Of a stretch of 59,761 bases of DNA, positions 25,465 to 33,304 are shown piece after piece; the stretch's first letter is position 1; the number at the start of each line of letters is the position of its first letter. This DNA comes from Clostridia bacterium (GTDB lineage: Bacteria > Bacillota > Clostridia > Christensenellales > Aristaeellaceae). The position numbers were made by a program, and so were the translations under genes. The stretch covers positions 1-59,761 of the forward strand of contig JAFWEL010000013.1 in assembly GCA_017512905.1 (NCBI GenBank), given 5' to 3'. Under the pieces are notes generated by a model. The model had not been told where the DNA came from, ran no database searches, and saw only the letters and a list, made by a program, of their open reading frames with translations.

Positions 25465-25718
25465 ATACTGGGGAGACTGTGGGATTTGTGATGGAAAATG
25501 CGCTGCTGGTGCCCACCGTTGCGGAGGGCGTCGAGACCGCGGAACAGCTCAACGCGCTTCGGAGCATGGGCTGCGACATCGCCCAGGGCTACTACTTTTC
25601 AAAGCCCGTCCCGCCGGAGCAGTACGAGTTCTTTATCGAGCAGCGGATGCGCATTGAGGAGGAGATCGACCCCATGATAAAGAAGCTGGAAGACGCGGAA
25701 AGAATTGCGGGTATGTAA
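25461..25718 (+). pseudogene. C-terminal fragment of an EAL phosphodiesterase domain
   Basis: An 85-residue frame starting at a TTG that overlaps the upstream stop. It reads LLVPTVAEGVETAEQLNALRSMGCDIAQGYYFSKPVPPEQYEFF, the end of an EAL domain, then a short coiled tail. The catalytic EAL, DDFG and KLD parts are absent. It is the surviving end of a different phosphodiesterase gene whose front was lost where the large gene now ends. Confidence 0.8.
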
Positions 25719-25720
25719 GT

Positions 25721-26266
25721 ATGAATGTGACCCAAATCAGCAAGCTGATATCTCTGGTGCTGCGGCATCATCCGGAAAAGCTGGGATTGACGCTGGATGG
25801 CCATGGATGGGCAGACACAAAAGCTCTGGTCAAGGCAATCAACGCCATCCAACCCTTTGATATGGAACAGCTGGAAATCATAGTCCAGACTGACAACAAG
25901 CAGCGCTATGCCTTCAGCCCGGACAAGACGCGCATCCGTGCCAATCAGGGGCATTCCATTCCCGTGGATTTGGAATTGATGCCTCGCATACCGCCGGCCA
26001 TTCTGTGGCATGGGACGGGGGAGAGGTTTGCCAGTGCGATCATGCGGGAAGGGCTGAAGTCCATGGGCCGGCAGTATGTACACCTCTCCGCCGATCCGGA
26101 TACCGCCGTGAAGGTTGGGAGGCGGCACGGAAGGCCAGTCCTCTTCACTGTTGACGCGGTCCGGATGGCCGGTGACGGCCTGTTGTTCTATCGCTCTGAA
26201 AATGGCGTATGGCTGACGGATTCCGTGCCCCCACAATATCTGAAAAAAACGATCGACCCGACCTGA
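25721..26266 (+). CDS. kptA: RNA 2'-phosphotransferase (Tpt1/KptA)
   Basis: A 181-aa enzyme of the KptA/Tpt1 family, which moves a 2'-phosphate from RNA to NAD+, giving ADP-ribose 1'',2''-cyclic phosphate and nicotinamide. The diagnostic blocks are present: ISLVLRHHPEKLGLTLDGHGW, IRANQGHS, LWHGT and GLKSMGRQYVHLSAD; the RNA/NAD-binding Arg-His-Arg set can be seen in them. In bacteria the physiological substrate is unclear. A macro-domain protein able to act on ADP-ribose derivatives is encoded 7 kb upstream. Confidence 0.95.
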   Translation: MNVTQISKLISLVLRHHPEKLGLTLDGHGWADTKALVKAINAIQPFDMEQLEIIVQTDNKQRYAFSPDKTRIRANQGHSIPVDLELMPRIPPAILWHGTGERFASAIMREGLKSMGRQYVHLSADPDTAVKVGRRHGRPVLFTVDAVRMAGDGLLFYRSENGVWLTDSVPPQYLKKTIDPT

Positions 26267-26287
26267 CTTGGGGATGCAGGGCCATGA

Positions 26288-26460
26288 TTGACAAAACCGC
26301 TTCGGTATGTGCCCTTTCTGGGAAAAAGCTTGTCAGAAGGTGCCTTCAAACGTAGTGACAGGGCGTTCAGCTTTCCCTACGGCTTCAAGCATGGGACCAT
26401 CCTCCCGATCAATGAAGAAGAATATCTGCGCATGCTTCATCACGATTGGGAAACAGCGCC
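26288..26460 (+). pseudogene. unrecognised gene fragment next to the LysR remnant
   Basis: A frame from a TTG at 26288 reads PLRYVPFLGKSLSEGAFKRSD ... PYGFKHGTILPINEEEYLRMLHHDWE, which looks like real protein, then runs into the antisense of the LysR fragment. There is no good ribosome binding site and the sequence ends abruptly near 26450. I do not recognise the family. Confidence 0.35.
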
Positions 26461-26624
26461 GCGCCCTTGCTGCTGCGTTCAAATATGGCAAAGCCCACTT
26501 CATTCTCCATCAGTTTGATCTGGTAGGAGAAGGTGGGCTGGCTGACGAACATGTTTTCTGCCGCCCGGCTGAAATTGCGGGTGTGGGCCAGTTCGATGCA
26601 ATAGTCGATCTGTTTCGTGGTCAT
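26409..26624 (-). pseudogene. truncated LysR-type regulator (HTH only)
   Basis: Residues 1-58 are a LysR N-terminus (QIDYCIELAHTRNFSRAAENMFVSQPTFSYQIKLMENEVGFAIFERSSKGAALFP). The frame then leaves the family and stops after 71 residues, so the linker and effector domain are gone. It is divergent from the flavodoxin gene, the position of a former LysR regulator for that cluster. The DNA-binding domain alone could still bind. Confidence 0.8.
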
Positions 26625-26672
26625 GATGGCCTCCCGCTATTTAAAAATCAAATCGATTATACAGCATTTGAA

Positions 26673-26702
26673 TTGGACTTTGCAATAGTTTTGGCATATA
26701 AT
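26673..26702 (+). promoter_or_regulatory. promoter of the flavodoxin-AKR operon
   Basis: TTGGAC (26673-26678), 18-bp spacer, TATAAT (26697-26702), in the divergent LysR-flavodoxin space. Confidence 0.5.
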
Positions 26703-26736
26703 TAAACCATCAAGAACAGATTTGGAGGACAAAACC

Positions 26737-27258
26737 ATGGGCAAGACTTTGATCGCGTACTTCTCCCGTGCCGACGAGAACTATTACGGCGGCGCGATGC
26801 GCTATGTGAAGGTGGGCAACACCCAGATCGTCTGCAACCTCATGAAGGAGCTGATCGACGCGGACAGCTTCAAAATCGAAATGAAGGATCCCTATTCCCC
26901 GGTGTACATGACCTGCATCGAGGAGGCCAAGCGGGATCTGCGGGCCAAGGCGCGGCCGGAGCTGGTCTCGCTGCCGGAATCCATTGACAGCTATGACACC
27001 ATCGTGTTGGCCTATCCCAACTATTGGGGCACGATGCCGATGGCGGTGTTCACGTTCCTGGAGGCCTTCGACTTCACCGGCAAGACCATCCTGCCCCTGT
27101 GCACCAACGAGGGCAGCGGCATGGGCGGCAGCGAGAGGGACATCAAGCGCACCTGCCCTGGCGCTGAGGTGAAGAAGGGCCTGTCCATCACCGGTAGCCA
27201 GGCCGCCAATGCCAAGGGCGCTGTCCAGAAGTGGCTGTCCGCGAATGAATTGTTATAA
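26737..27258 (+). CDS. flavodoxin family protein (cytoplasmic)
   Basis: A 173-aa long-chain flavodoxin-like protein. The FMN phosphate loop region is IAYFSRADENYYGG (with the inserted loop typical of this group), followed by KVGNTQIVCNLMKELI, VLAYPNYWGTMPMAVFTFLE and LCTNEGSGMGGS. It should carry electrons with bound FMN. The ATG at 26737 has GGAGG nine bases upstream. It is first in an operon with an acetyltransferase and an aldo/keto reductase. Its exported relative lies at 32553. Confidence 0.9.
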   Translation: MGKTLIAYFSRADENYYGGAMRYVKVGNTQIVCNLMKELIDADSFKIEMKDPYSPVYMTCIEEAKRDLRAKARPELVSLPESIDSYDTIVLAYPNYWGTMPMAVFTFLEAFDFTGKTILPLCTNEGSGMGGSERDIKRTCPGAEVKKGLSITGSQAANAKGAVQKWLSANELL

Positions 27259-27268
27259 GGAGAAGCGC

Positions 27269-27853
27269 ATGGAATACGAAAAGGGCTATGTCTACAAGCT
27301 GATGGATCAGGGCGGCCCCACGGACAACCGGGAACCCTACTTTCGGGAAGCGGTGGAGGAGATGATGCGGGCGCGGGTGCTGTGCGCGAAGGCCAACGCC
27401 GCCCTGCCCGATGATCCCGGCTATGTATCTTATCTGGAAGAGCTGTTTGGCCGGAAGCTGGATGACGTGCGCATACTGACCCCGTTCATCTGCGATTTCG
27501 GCAACCGGGTGAAGTTCGGCAAGGGCGTGTTCATCAATCACTCCGCGATCCTCTCCGCCTCCGGCGGGATCGAGTTCGAGGACGGCGTGATGTCTGCGCC
27601 GGGCCTGCGCATCGCCACGATCAACCACGATATGAACCAGCGCCACACAAAATACACCTACGGCAGAGTACTGGTGAAGAAGAACGCCTGGCTGGGCATG
27701 AACGTCACGATCTGCCCGGGCGTGACCATCGGGGAATACGCGGTGGTGGCGGCGGGAGCCGTCGTCACGAAGGACGTTCCGGATTATGCCATCGTCGGCG
27801 GCGTGCCCGCGAAGGTCATCCGCTATCAGGACCCGTCGGAACAAAAGGAATGA
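27269..27853 (+). CDS. hexapeptide-repeat sugar O-acetyltransferase (maltose acetyltransferase type)
   Basis: A 194-aa left-handed beta-helix acetyltransferase. The N-terminus (NREPYFREAVEEMMRARVLCAKANAALP) is the maltose-acetyltransferase helical cap; repeats then run through ICDFGNRVKFGKGVFINHSAIL, the catalytic His is in ATINHDMNQR, and the end is NVTICPGVTIGEYAVVAAGAVVTKDVPDYAIVGGVPAKVIR. It would acetylate a sugar or similar hydroxyl using acetyl-CoA. Ribosome binding site ATAAGGAGAAGC; 10 bp after the flavodoxin stop. Acceptor unknown. Confidence 0.92.
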   Translation: MEYEKGYVYKLMDQGGPTDNREPYFREAVEEMMRARVLCAKANAALPDDPGYVSYLEELFGRKLDDVRILTPFICDFGNRVKFGKGVFINHSAILSASGGIEFEDGVMSAPGLRIATINHDMNQRHTKYTYGRVLVKKNAWLGMNVTICPGVTIGEYAVVAAGAVVTKDVPDYAIVGGVPAKVIRYQDPSEQKE

Positions 27854-27869
27854 TTGAAGGAGGATGAAC

Positions 27870-28712
27870 ATGGAATACATCGTTTTGAACAATGGCATCA
27901 AGTGCCCCGTAGTGGGCATCGGAACCTTCATGCTCTCCCCGGCGGACGCGGAAAACAGCGTGCGCGAAGCCCTGAAGATGGGCTACTCCCTGGTGGACAC
28001 GGCGAACGCCTACGTCAACGAGTGCGCGGTCGGCCGGGGCATGAAGGCAAGCGGCGTGAAGCGGGAAGACATCTTCCTGTCCACGAAGCTGTGGCCCAGC
28101 GAGTATGAGAACCCCAACGCCGTGGACGAGACGCTGGAGCGTCTGGGCGTGGATTATGTGGACCTGCTCTATATCCACCAGCCCGCGGGCAACTGGCTGG
28201 CAGGTTATCGGCAGCTTGAAAAGGCGTATAAGGACGGCAAAGCGAAGGCCATCGGCATCTCAAACTTCGAGGGCAAGTACATCGAGGCGCTGGAAAAGGA
28301 ATGGGAGATCGCGCCCCAGTTCATCCAGGTGGAGGCGCATCCGTATTACACCCAGAAGGAGCTGCGCGTCACGCTGAACAAGTACGACATCAAGCTGATG
28401 AGCTGGTATCCCTTGGGGCACGGCGACAAGTCCCTGATCAACGAGCCGGTCTTCGCCGAAATCGGAGCGAAGTATGGCAAGTCCCCGGCCCAGGTCATCC
28501 TGCGCTGGCACACCCAGATGGGCTTTGCGGTGATCCCCGGCAGCCGGAACGTGGATCACATCCGGGACAACCTGAACATTCTCGACTTCACGCTGACGGA
28601 CAATGAAATGGCCGACATCGCAAAGCTGGACAGGGACGTCCGCTATTACCACCGCACGGATGAACAGCTCGCACAGTTCGCGGCCTGGAAACCTGCTTTC
28701 GAGAAGGCATGA
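27870..28712 (+). CDS. aldo/keto reductase (cytoplasmic)
   Basis: A 280-aa NADPH-dependent aldo/keto reductase with the full tetrad: Asp and Tyr in VDTANAYVNE, Lys in LSTKLW, His in YIHQP. The cofactor loop IPGSRNVDHIRDN is typical. The start at 27870 is preferred because GGAGG abuts the earlier ATG at 27864. Its stop overlaps the NTF2-like gene as ATGA (28709-28712). The closest relatives within the window are the two exported reductases at 29333 and 33305. Substrate unknown. Confidence 0.93.
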   Translation: MEYIVLNNGIKCPVVGIGTFMLSPADAENSVREALKMGYSLVDTANAYVNECAVGRGMKASGVKREDIFLSTKLWPSEYENPNAVDETLERLGVDYVDLLYIHQPAGNWLAGYRQLEKAYKDGKAKAIGISNFEGKYIEALEKEWEIAPQFIQVEAHPYYTQKELRVTLNKYDIKLMSWYPLGHGDKSLINEPVFAEIGAKYGKSPAQVILRWHTQMGFAVIPGSRNVDHIRDNLNILDFTLTDNEMADIAKLDRDVRYYHRTDEQLAQFAAWKPAFEKA

Positions 28713-29197
28713 GACGAATTGCGATCATACTGCTGGCGCTGCTGTTCTGTACGGCGGCGCTGGCGGAGGAAACTGTTATGAAGTATGATTTCTCCACCTT
28801 CACCAATGTGACCCTGAAGGGCATTGAGACATCGACGCTCAATGAAGATGAGTTGTCCGCGCTGTACCAGGCCGCCCGCTACTGCCAGGCCATGACGGAG
28901 GCCGACATCGACACCATGCGCGAGATCGTCTCGGAGGACATGAAGTTCGTCCACATGAGCGGTATGACCCAGACCCGCGAGGAATACTTTGCGGACGTGG
29001 CGGACGGCAGCCTGACCTACTACGCCATCGGCATGGAGAATCCTGTGGTGGAGGTGGATGGCGACATGGCGATGGTGACCTATACCTCCGTGCTGACCGC
29101 CAACGCCTACGGGGCGCAGGGCACCTTTCGGATGAAGGGCACGCATTACTACCAGAGAATCGACGGGGAATGGATCGCCGTGAACCGGCCCGAATAG
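28709..29197 (+). CDS. exported NTF2/SnoaL-like (DUF4440-type) protein
   Basis: A 162-aa protein with a Sec signal peptide (MRRIAIILLALLFC..., cleavage after ALA) and one NTF2-like domain (YQAARYCQAMTEADIDTMREIVSEDMKFVHMSG ... REEYFADVADGSLTYY). The fold forms a small pocket used for catalysis or binding. It is translationally coupled to the reductase gene by an ATGA overlap, so a cytoplasmic enzyme and an exported partner are made together. Ligand unknown. Confidence 0.82.
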   Translation: MRRIAIILLALLFCTAALAEETVMKYDFSTFTNVTLKGIETSTLNEDELSALYQAARYCQAMTEADIDTMREIVSEDMKFVHMSGMTQTREEYFADVADGSLTYYAIGMENPVVEVDGDMAMVTYTSVLTANAYGAQGTFRMKGTHYYQRIDGEWIAVNRPE

Positions 29198-29219
29198 TAC
29201 CATTCTCCACAAAAAAACT

Positions 29220-29298
29220 GAAGGATCCTTCGCTTCGCTCAGGAAGACACCGCTATATATGTCATCCTGAGCGGAGCGAAGCGGAGGCGAAGGATCTT
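29220..29298. repeat. intergenic palindromic repeat
   Basis: Arms GAAGGATCCTTCGCTTCGC and GCGAAGCGGAGGCGAAGGATC form an imperfect inverted repeat of about 78 bp with TCAGGA/TCCTGA in the middle. It separates the NTF2-like gene from the exported reductase gene and may act as a processing or stop site. Confidence 0.6.
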
Positions 29299-29332
29299 TT
29301 CTCTTTTTTAAAATAATATGAGGAGAAGAATC

Positions 29333-30232
29333 ATGAAAAAGATCATCCTGATTGCGCTTGTTTGCCTGTGCTTCGCTGTGCCCGCGCTGGCGGAGTATCC
29401 GGTGTTCGACCTTGAGAATGTGACCGTCACCCTGAACAACGATGTGGAAATGCCCATCTTCGGCATCGGCACCTTTGCCCTGTCATCCGAACAGGCGGAA
29501 AACTCCGTCTATTGGGCACTGCGCGATGGCTATCACCTGATCGATACCGCCCGCATCTACGGCAACGAGGACGGCGTGGGCCGGGGCATCCGCCGCGCCA
29601 TCGAGGAGGGCTATGTCACCCGCGAGGAAATCTTCGTGACCACCAAGATGTGGACCAGCGACTTCGGCAACGGCGACGCGGCCATCGACGCCTCTTTGCA
29701 GCGCCTGGGTTTGGACTACATCGACCTGATGATCCTGCACCACTCCCAGCCCAGCAACGATGTGGACGCCTACCAGGCCATGGAGCGCGCCGTGGCGGAC
29801 GGCAAGCTGCGGTGCATCGGCCTGTCCAACTACTACGAGCCAGAGGACTTCGACCGGCTGGTGAACGCCACGACGATCGTTCCGGCGCTTTTGCAGAACG
29901 AGACCCATCCCTACCACCAGAGCACCGGGATGAAGGCACACATCGCCCAATACGGCACGGTGATGGAATCCTGGTTCCCGTTGGGTGGGCGCGGCAACAC
30001 GCAGATCCTGTTCAATGACCCGACCATCGCGGCCATCGCCGAGGCCCACGGCAAGACCTCCGCGCAGGTCATCCTCCGCTGGCATCTCCAAGCGGGCAAC
30101 ATCGCCATCCCCGGTTCAAGCAACCCGGACCACATTCTGGAAAACATCTCCATCTTCGACTTTGAGTTAACTGACGACGAGATGGCGCAGATGACCGCGC
30201 TGGACAGGAACGACCGCTTTGCGGATTATTGA
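29333..30232 (+). CDS. aldo/keto reductase with Sec signal peptide
   Basis: A 299-aa protein whose first 21 residues are a clear Sec signal (MKKIILIALVCLCF..., cleavage after ALA). The rest is a complete aldo/keto reductase: tetrad in LIDTARIYGNE, VTTKMW and LHHSQ; cofactor end IPGSSNPDHILEN. The family is normally cytoplasmic and uses NADPH, so export is unusual; there is no twin-arginine motif. The ATG at 29333 follows ATGAGGAGAAGAATC; an upstream ATG at 29318 is inside the ribosome binding site. The next gene (MBL-fold) starts 4 bp after its stop. Confidence 0.88.
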   Translation: MKKIILIALVCLCFAVPALAEYPVFDLENVTVTLNNDVEMPIFGIGTFALSSEQAENSVYWALRDGYHLIDTARIYGNEDGVGRGIRRAIEEGYVTREEIFVTTKMWTSDFGNGDAAIDASLQRLGLDYIDLMILHHSQPSNDVDAYQAMERAVADGKLRCIGLSNYYEPEDFDRLVNATTIVPALLQNETHPYHQSTGMKAHIAQYGTVMESWFPLGGRGNTQILFNDPTIAAIAEAHGKTSAQVILRWHLQAGNIAIPGSSNPDHILENISIFDFELTDDEMAQMTALDRNDRFADY

Positions 30233-30236
30233 TGCC

Positions 30237-30917
30237 ATGAAACGGATTATTGGACTTATTATCGCACTGCTGATAGTGGTACTGCCTGCATTGGGAGAAA
30301 GTGACAGCCCGACCCTTTTGTACTTGGGACAGGCAAGCTTGCGCATCGTCACGCCCGAGAATAAAGTGATCTACATCGACCCATATGCGGGTGACGACTA
30401 CGACCTGCTTGCCGACCTCATCCTCGTGACGCACGGCCATTTTGACCATTGTGCGGTGGACAAGGTGCAAGACCGGAATGAGGATTGCATGGTCATCACC
30501 CACAGGGAGGCGGTGGTGGACGGCGTTCATCAGACCTTCGATCTGGGCTATGTCACCATCGTGGCGGTGGAAGCGGGTTATAATCAATGGCACGATGTAA
30601 GCGAGTGCGCCGGTTATGTGCTGACGTTTTCCAATGGGAAGTCCGTATATGTGACCGGAGACACCTCGACCACGGAACAGATGGCCCACATGGCGGACAT
30701 GCACATCGACTACGCCTTCTGGTGCACGGACGGTGTGTTCAACATGGGGAATGAAGAGGCAACCCGCTGCGCGGACCTGGTTCAGGCGAAGTACAACATT
30801 CCCTATCACAATGACACCTCGAACAGCGGCATGATGTTTGACCCGGATGCTGCGGAAGCCTTTGATGCGCCAAACAAGCTGATACTACTGCCCGGCAAGG
30901 AACTGAGCATCGAGTAA
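30237..30917 (+). CDS. exported MBL-fold hydrolase, UlaG/YtnP-like
   Basis: A 226-aa protein with a Sec signal peptide (MKRIIGLIIALLIVV..., cleavage near ALG). The metallo-beta-lactamase fold shows THGHFDHC (HxHxDH metal motif), ITHREAVVDG, YVTGDTS and a final HNDTSN. It resembles cytoplasmic UlaG-type lactone hydrolases but is exported. It starts 4 bp after the exported reductase stop, so the two are probably coupled. Substrate unknown. Confidence 0.85.
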   Translation: MKRIIGLIIALLIVVLPALGESDSPTLLYLGQASLRIVTPENKVIYIDPYAGDDYDLLADLILVTHGHFDHCAVDKVQDRNEDCMVITHREAVVDGVHQTFDLGYVTIVAVEAGYNQWHDVSECAGYVLTFSNGKSVYVTGDTSTTEQMAHMADMHIDYAFWCTDGVFNMGNEEATRCADLVQAKYNIPYHNDTSNSGMMFDPDAAEAFDAPNKLILLPGKELSIE

Positions 30918-31021
30918 AGATTTCGTTAGTTTGGAAACCCTTTTTTGGCTCTTCACGGAAAGTTGAGGGATTCAAGCCAAGCAACAGGAAGGGCGAGATA
31001 GCGAACGAGGGTAAAGAAATA

Positions 31022-31564
31022 CTCATCATCCCTATAGCCATCACCGGCATCAAGACTGCCTTTGAAGCGCTGATCTGCGAAAAGGAATACGACCGAATCA
31101 CCGTCAAGGAGCTCTGCGACCGGGCGCAGGTAAACAAAAAGACTTTCTATCACTACTATGAGACGCTGGACGCGCTGCTGGCTGAATTGCAGCTGGAGCT
31201 GTCCTCGGCATACCTGGAGCGCATCAAGCACTTCAAGCTGCCGGAGGAGCTGGACAAGGTGAACCGGGAGTTCTTCCTCTACTCCGCGGAGCAGGGGACG
31301 GCCTACGAGAAGATCACCATTAGCGGCCTGTATCACGCCATCCGGGACGAGATGATCGCAGACGTGAACGACGCGGGGTGGGGGAAGTCAGAGGACTTCA
31401 ACAGGCTCACTGATTATCAGAAGCGTATGCTTATGACGTTCATCAACAATGCCTGTCTTGGCGCTTATCGTCAGTGGATCGAGGATGGCAAGCAGATGCC
31501 CCTGGAGGACGTGATCGATATGACCAACTGCCTGGTATTGGGCGGAGTGAGGAGCTTTTTTCAA
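31022..31564 (+). pseudogene. TetR-type regulator lacking a start and fused in frame to the downstream reductase
   Basis: The frame reads IKTAFEALICEKEYDRITVKELCDRAQVNKKTFYHYYETLDALL, a TetR helix-turn-helix, then a helical C-terminal domain ending near CLVLGGVRSFFQ. No ATG, GTG or TTG exists in frame until 31187, which lies after the helix-turn-helix, although the frame is open back to about 30911. At the 3' end there is no stop: the frame continues directly into the reductase Met at 31565. The 5' end therefore seems truncated, and the stop codon is missing. A frameshift in the first codons is an alternative. Confidence 0.65.
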
Positions 31565-32527
31565 ATGAAGACGCGCAAGCTGCACAACCTGACCGTCTCC
31601 GAAGTGGGCATGGGCTGCATGGCCTTTTCCCACGGCTACGGGCAAATCCCATCTGAACAATACAGCATCGAGGCCATCCGCAACGGCTATGACCACGGCT
31701 GCACCTTCTTCGACACGGCGGAGGTCTACAGCCCCGGCCTGTCCGGCATCGGCCACAACGAGCTGATCGTCGGCAAGGCATTGAAGGACGTACGGGAGAA
31801 CGTGGTCATCGCCACCAAGCTGATGCTGCACGGGTTCAGCTCTGGGAGCGTTTACCAGACGATCCGCAAGCACCTTGAGGCTTCCATGAAGCGCCTGCAA
31901 ACGGATCATGTCGATCTGTACTACCTGCACCGCATGGGCGGCACATCCGTGGAAAAGGTGGCCGAGGCCATGGGGAGGCTGATCGACGAGGGCCTGATCG
32001 GCGGGTGGGGACTCTCCCAGGTGGATGTGGACATCATCGACCGTGCCCAGCGGGTGACGCCGCTGACCGCCATCCAGAACATCTACTCCATGGTGGAACG
32101 CGACAGCGAAGCAGCTATCATCCCTTACTGCATGGCCCATGACATCGGCTTCGTGCCGTTTTCGCCCATCGCAAGCGGTTTGCTCTCGGGTAAGATCACA
32201 CCGCAGACGCAGTTTGAAAGCTACGACGACGTGCGCAACTGGGTGCCGCAGCTGTCCAGGGCGAACATCAAGGGGAACCAGCCCATCGTCGATCTGTTGA
32301 AGCAGTATGCCGAGATGAAGCAGGCGACGCCCGCGCAGATCTCCCTGGCCTGGATGCTCCACAAGTACCCGAACGTTGTGCCCATCCCCGGCTCCAAGAA
32401 CAAGGAGCGCATCGTGGAGAACCTGAGCGCCGCCAATGTGGAACTGGCGGAAGGGGAGTTCAACGCCCTGGAAGCGTCCCTCAACCAGTGCCGGGTATAC
32501 GGACACCGCGGCCTGGGTGGATTCTGA
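31565..32527 (+). CDS. aldo/keto reductase (AKR, cytoplasmic), in frame with TetR-like sequence
   Basis: A 320-aa reductase: MKTRKLHNLTVSEVGMGCMAFSHGYG at the start, tetrad in FFDTAEVYSPG, IATKLM and YYLHRMG, and the cofactor end VPIPGSKNKERIVEN. This is the YakC/Gcy-like branch, different from the shorter reductases nearby. The ATG at 31565 has TGAGGAG ten bases upstream, so it could be translated alone even though the frame is open through the TetR-like sequence. It ends 25 bp before the exported flavodoxin gene. Confidence 0.88.
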   Translation: MKTRKLHNLTVSEVGMGCMAFSHGYGQIPSEQYSIEAIRNGYDHGCTFFDTAEVYSPGLSGIGHNELIVGKALKDVRENVVIATKLMLHGFSSGSVYQTIRKHLEASMKRLQTDHVDLYYLHRMGGTSVEKVAEAMGRLIDEGLIGGWGLSQVDVDIIDRAQRVTPLTAIQNIYSMVERDSEAAIIPYCMAHDIGFVPFSPIASGLLSGKITPQTQFESYDDVRNWVPQLSRANIKGNQPIVDLLKQYAEMKQATPAQISLAWMLHKYPNVVPIPGSKNKERIVENLSAANVELAEGEFNALEASLNQCRVYGHRGLGGF

Positions 32528-32552
32528 CAAATATTGAAAGGAGTAAATGATT

Positions 32553-33197
32553 ATGAAGAAACTGTTTGCTTTTGTACTGACCCTGTGCCTGCTGAGCGGC
32601 GCTGCGATGGCGGAGTCCGCGCCTCGAATCCTGATCGCCTATGTCTCCCGCGTCGGAGAAAATTACAACGTAGGCGTCACCGATCCCAATTCCGCCAGCG
32701 CCGCCTATGCTGGTTATGTGGAAAAGGGCAACACGGAAATCGTCGCGGAAACCATCGCCGAGCTGACCGGCGGCGACCTGTACCACATTACGACGGTGGA
32801 GCCCTATCCCGACGACTACGCCTCCATGCTGACCCGCGCACAGGAAGAACTGGACAACAACGCCAGGCCGGAGCTGGCAGGCGAGCTGCCGAACCTGGAG
32901 GATTACGACATCATCATGATCGGCTATCCCATCTGGCACGCCGCGACGCCCCGCCCGGTGCTCACCTTCCTGGAGAGCTATGACCTGTCCGGCAAGAAGC
33001 TGGTTCCTTTCAATACCCACGAGGGCAGCGGCCAGAGCGGCACGGCCTCTGAAATCGCGGCCTCCGCGCCGAATGCTGAGATACTGGAAGGCATCGCCAT
33101 CCAGGGCAAGGTTGCTCAGGAGGATGACAGCCTCACGCGTGAATTGTTGACCGAGTGGCTTGGAGAGCTCAAGTTGATCGTTTCAACAAAGCTGTGA
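32553..33197 (+). CDS. exported flavodoxin-like protein
   Basis: A 214-aa protein with a Sec signal peptide (MKKLFAFVLTLCLL..., cleavage after AMA) followed by a flavodoxin domain: ILIAYVSRVGENYNVG, KGNTEIVAETIAELTGGDLY, IIMIGYPIWHAATPRPVLTFLESYDLSGKKLVPFNTHEGSG. FMN-binding loops are retained. Exported flavodoxins of this kind occur in clostridia, but their electron partner is unknown. Start 32553 is nine bases after AAAGGAG. With the exported reductases it forms an apparent extracytoplasmic redox set. Confidence 0.88.
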   Translation: MKKLFAFVLTLCLLSGAAMAESAPRILIAYVSRVGENYNVGVTDPNSASAAYAGYVEKGNTEIVAETIAELTGGDLYHITTVEPYPDDYASMLTRAQEELDNNARPELAGELPNLEDYDIIMIGYPIWHAATPRPVLTFLESYDLSGKKLVPFNTHEGSGQSGTASEIAASAPNAEILEGIAIQGKVAQEDDSLTRELLTEWLGELKLIVSTKL

Positions 33198-33242
33198 TTT
33201 GAGAAGTGGCTCAGAGAGCTGCACAGTGATTGCTTATAATAG

Positions 33243-33293
33243 GCGACACCCTTTTATAGCCCGGCACGATGCCGCTGCGTGAAAGGGTGTCGC
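33243..33293 (-). terminator. hairpin element, copy 1
   Basis: Arms GCGACACCCTTT (33243-33254) and AAAGGGTGTCGC (33282-33293) enclose a small hairpin CGGCA-CGA-TGCCG. It lies between the convergent exported flavodoxin and exported reductase genes and may stop both. A second copy is at 36559-36610. Confidence 0.65.
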
Positions 33294-33304
33294 TTTATCT
33301 GTTT

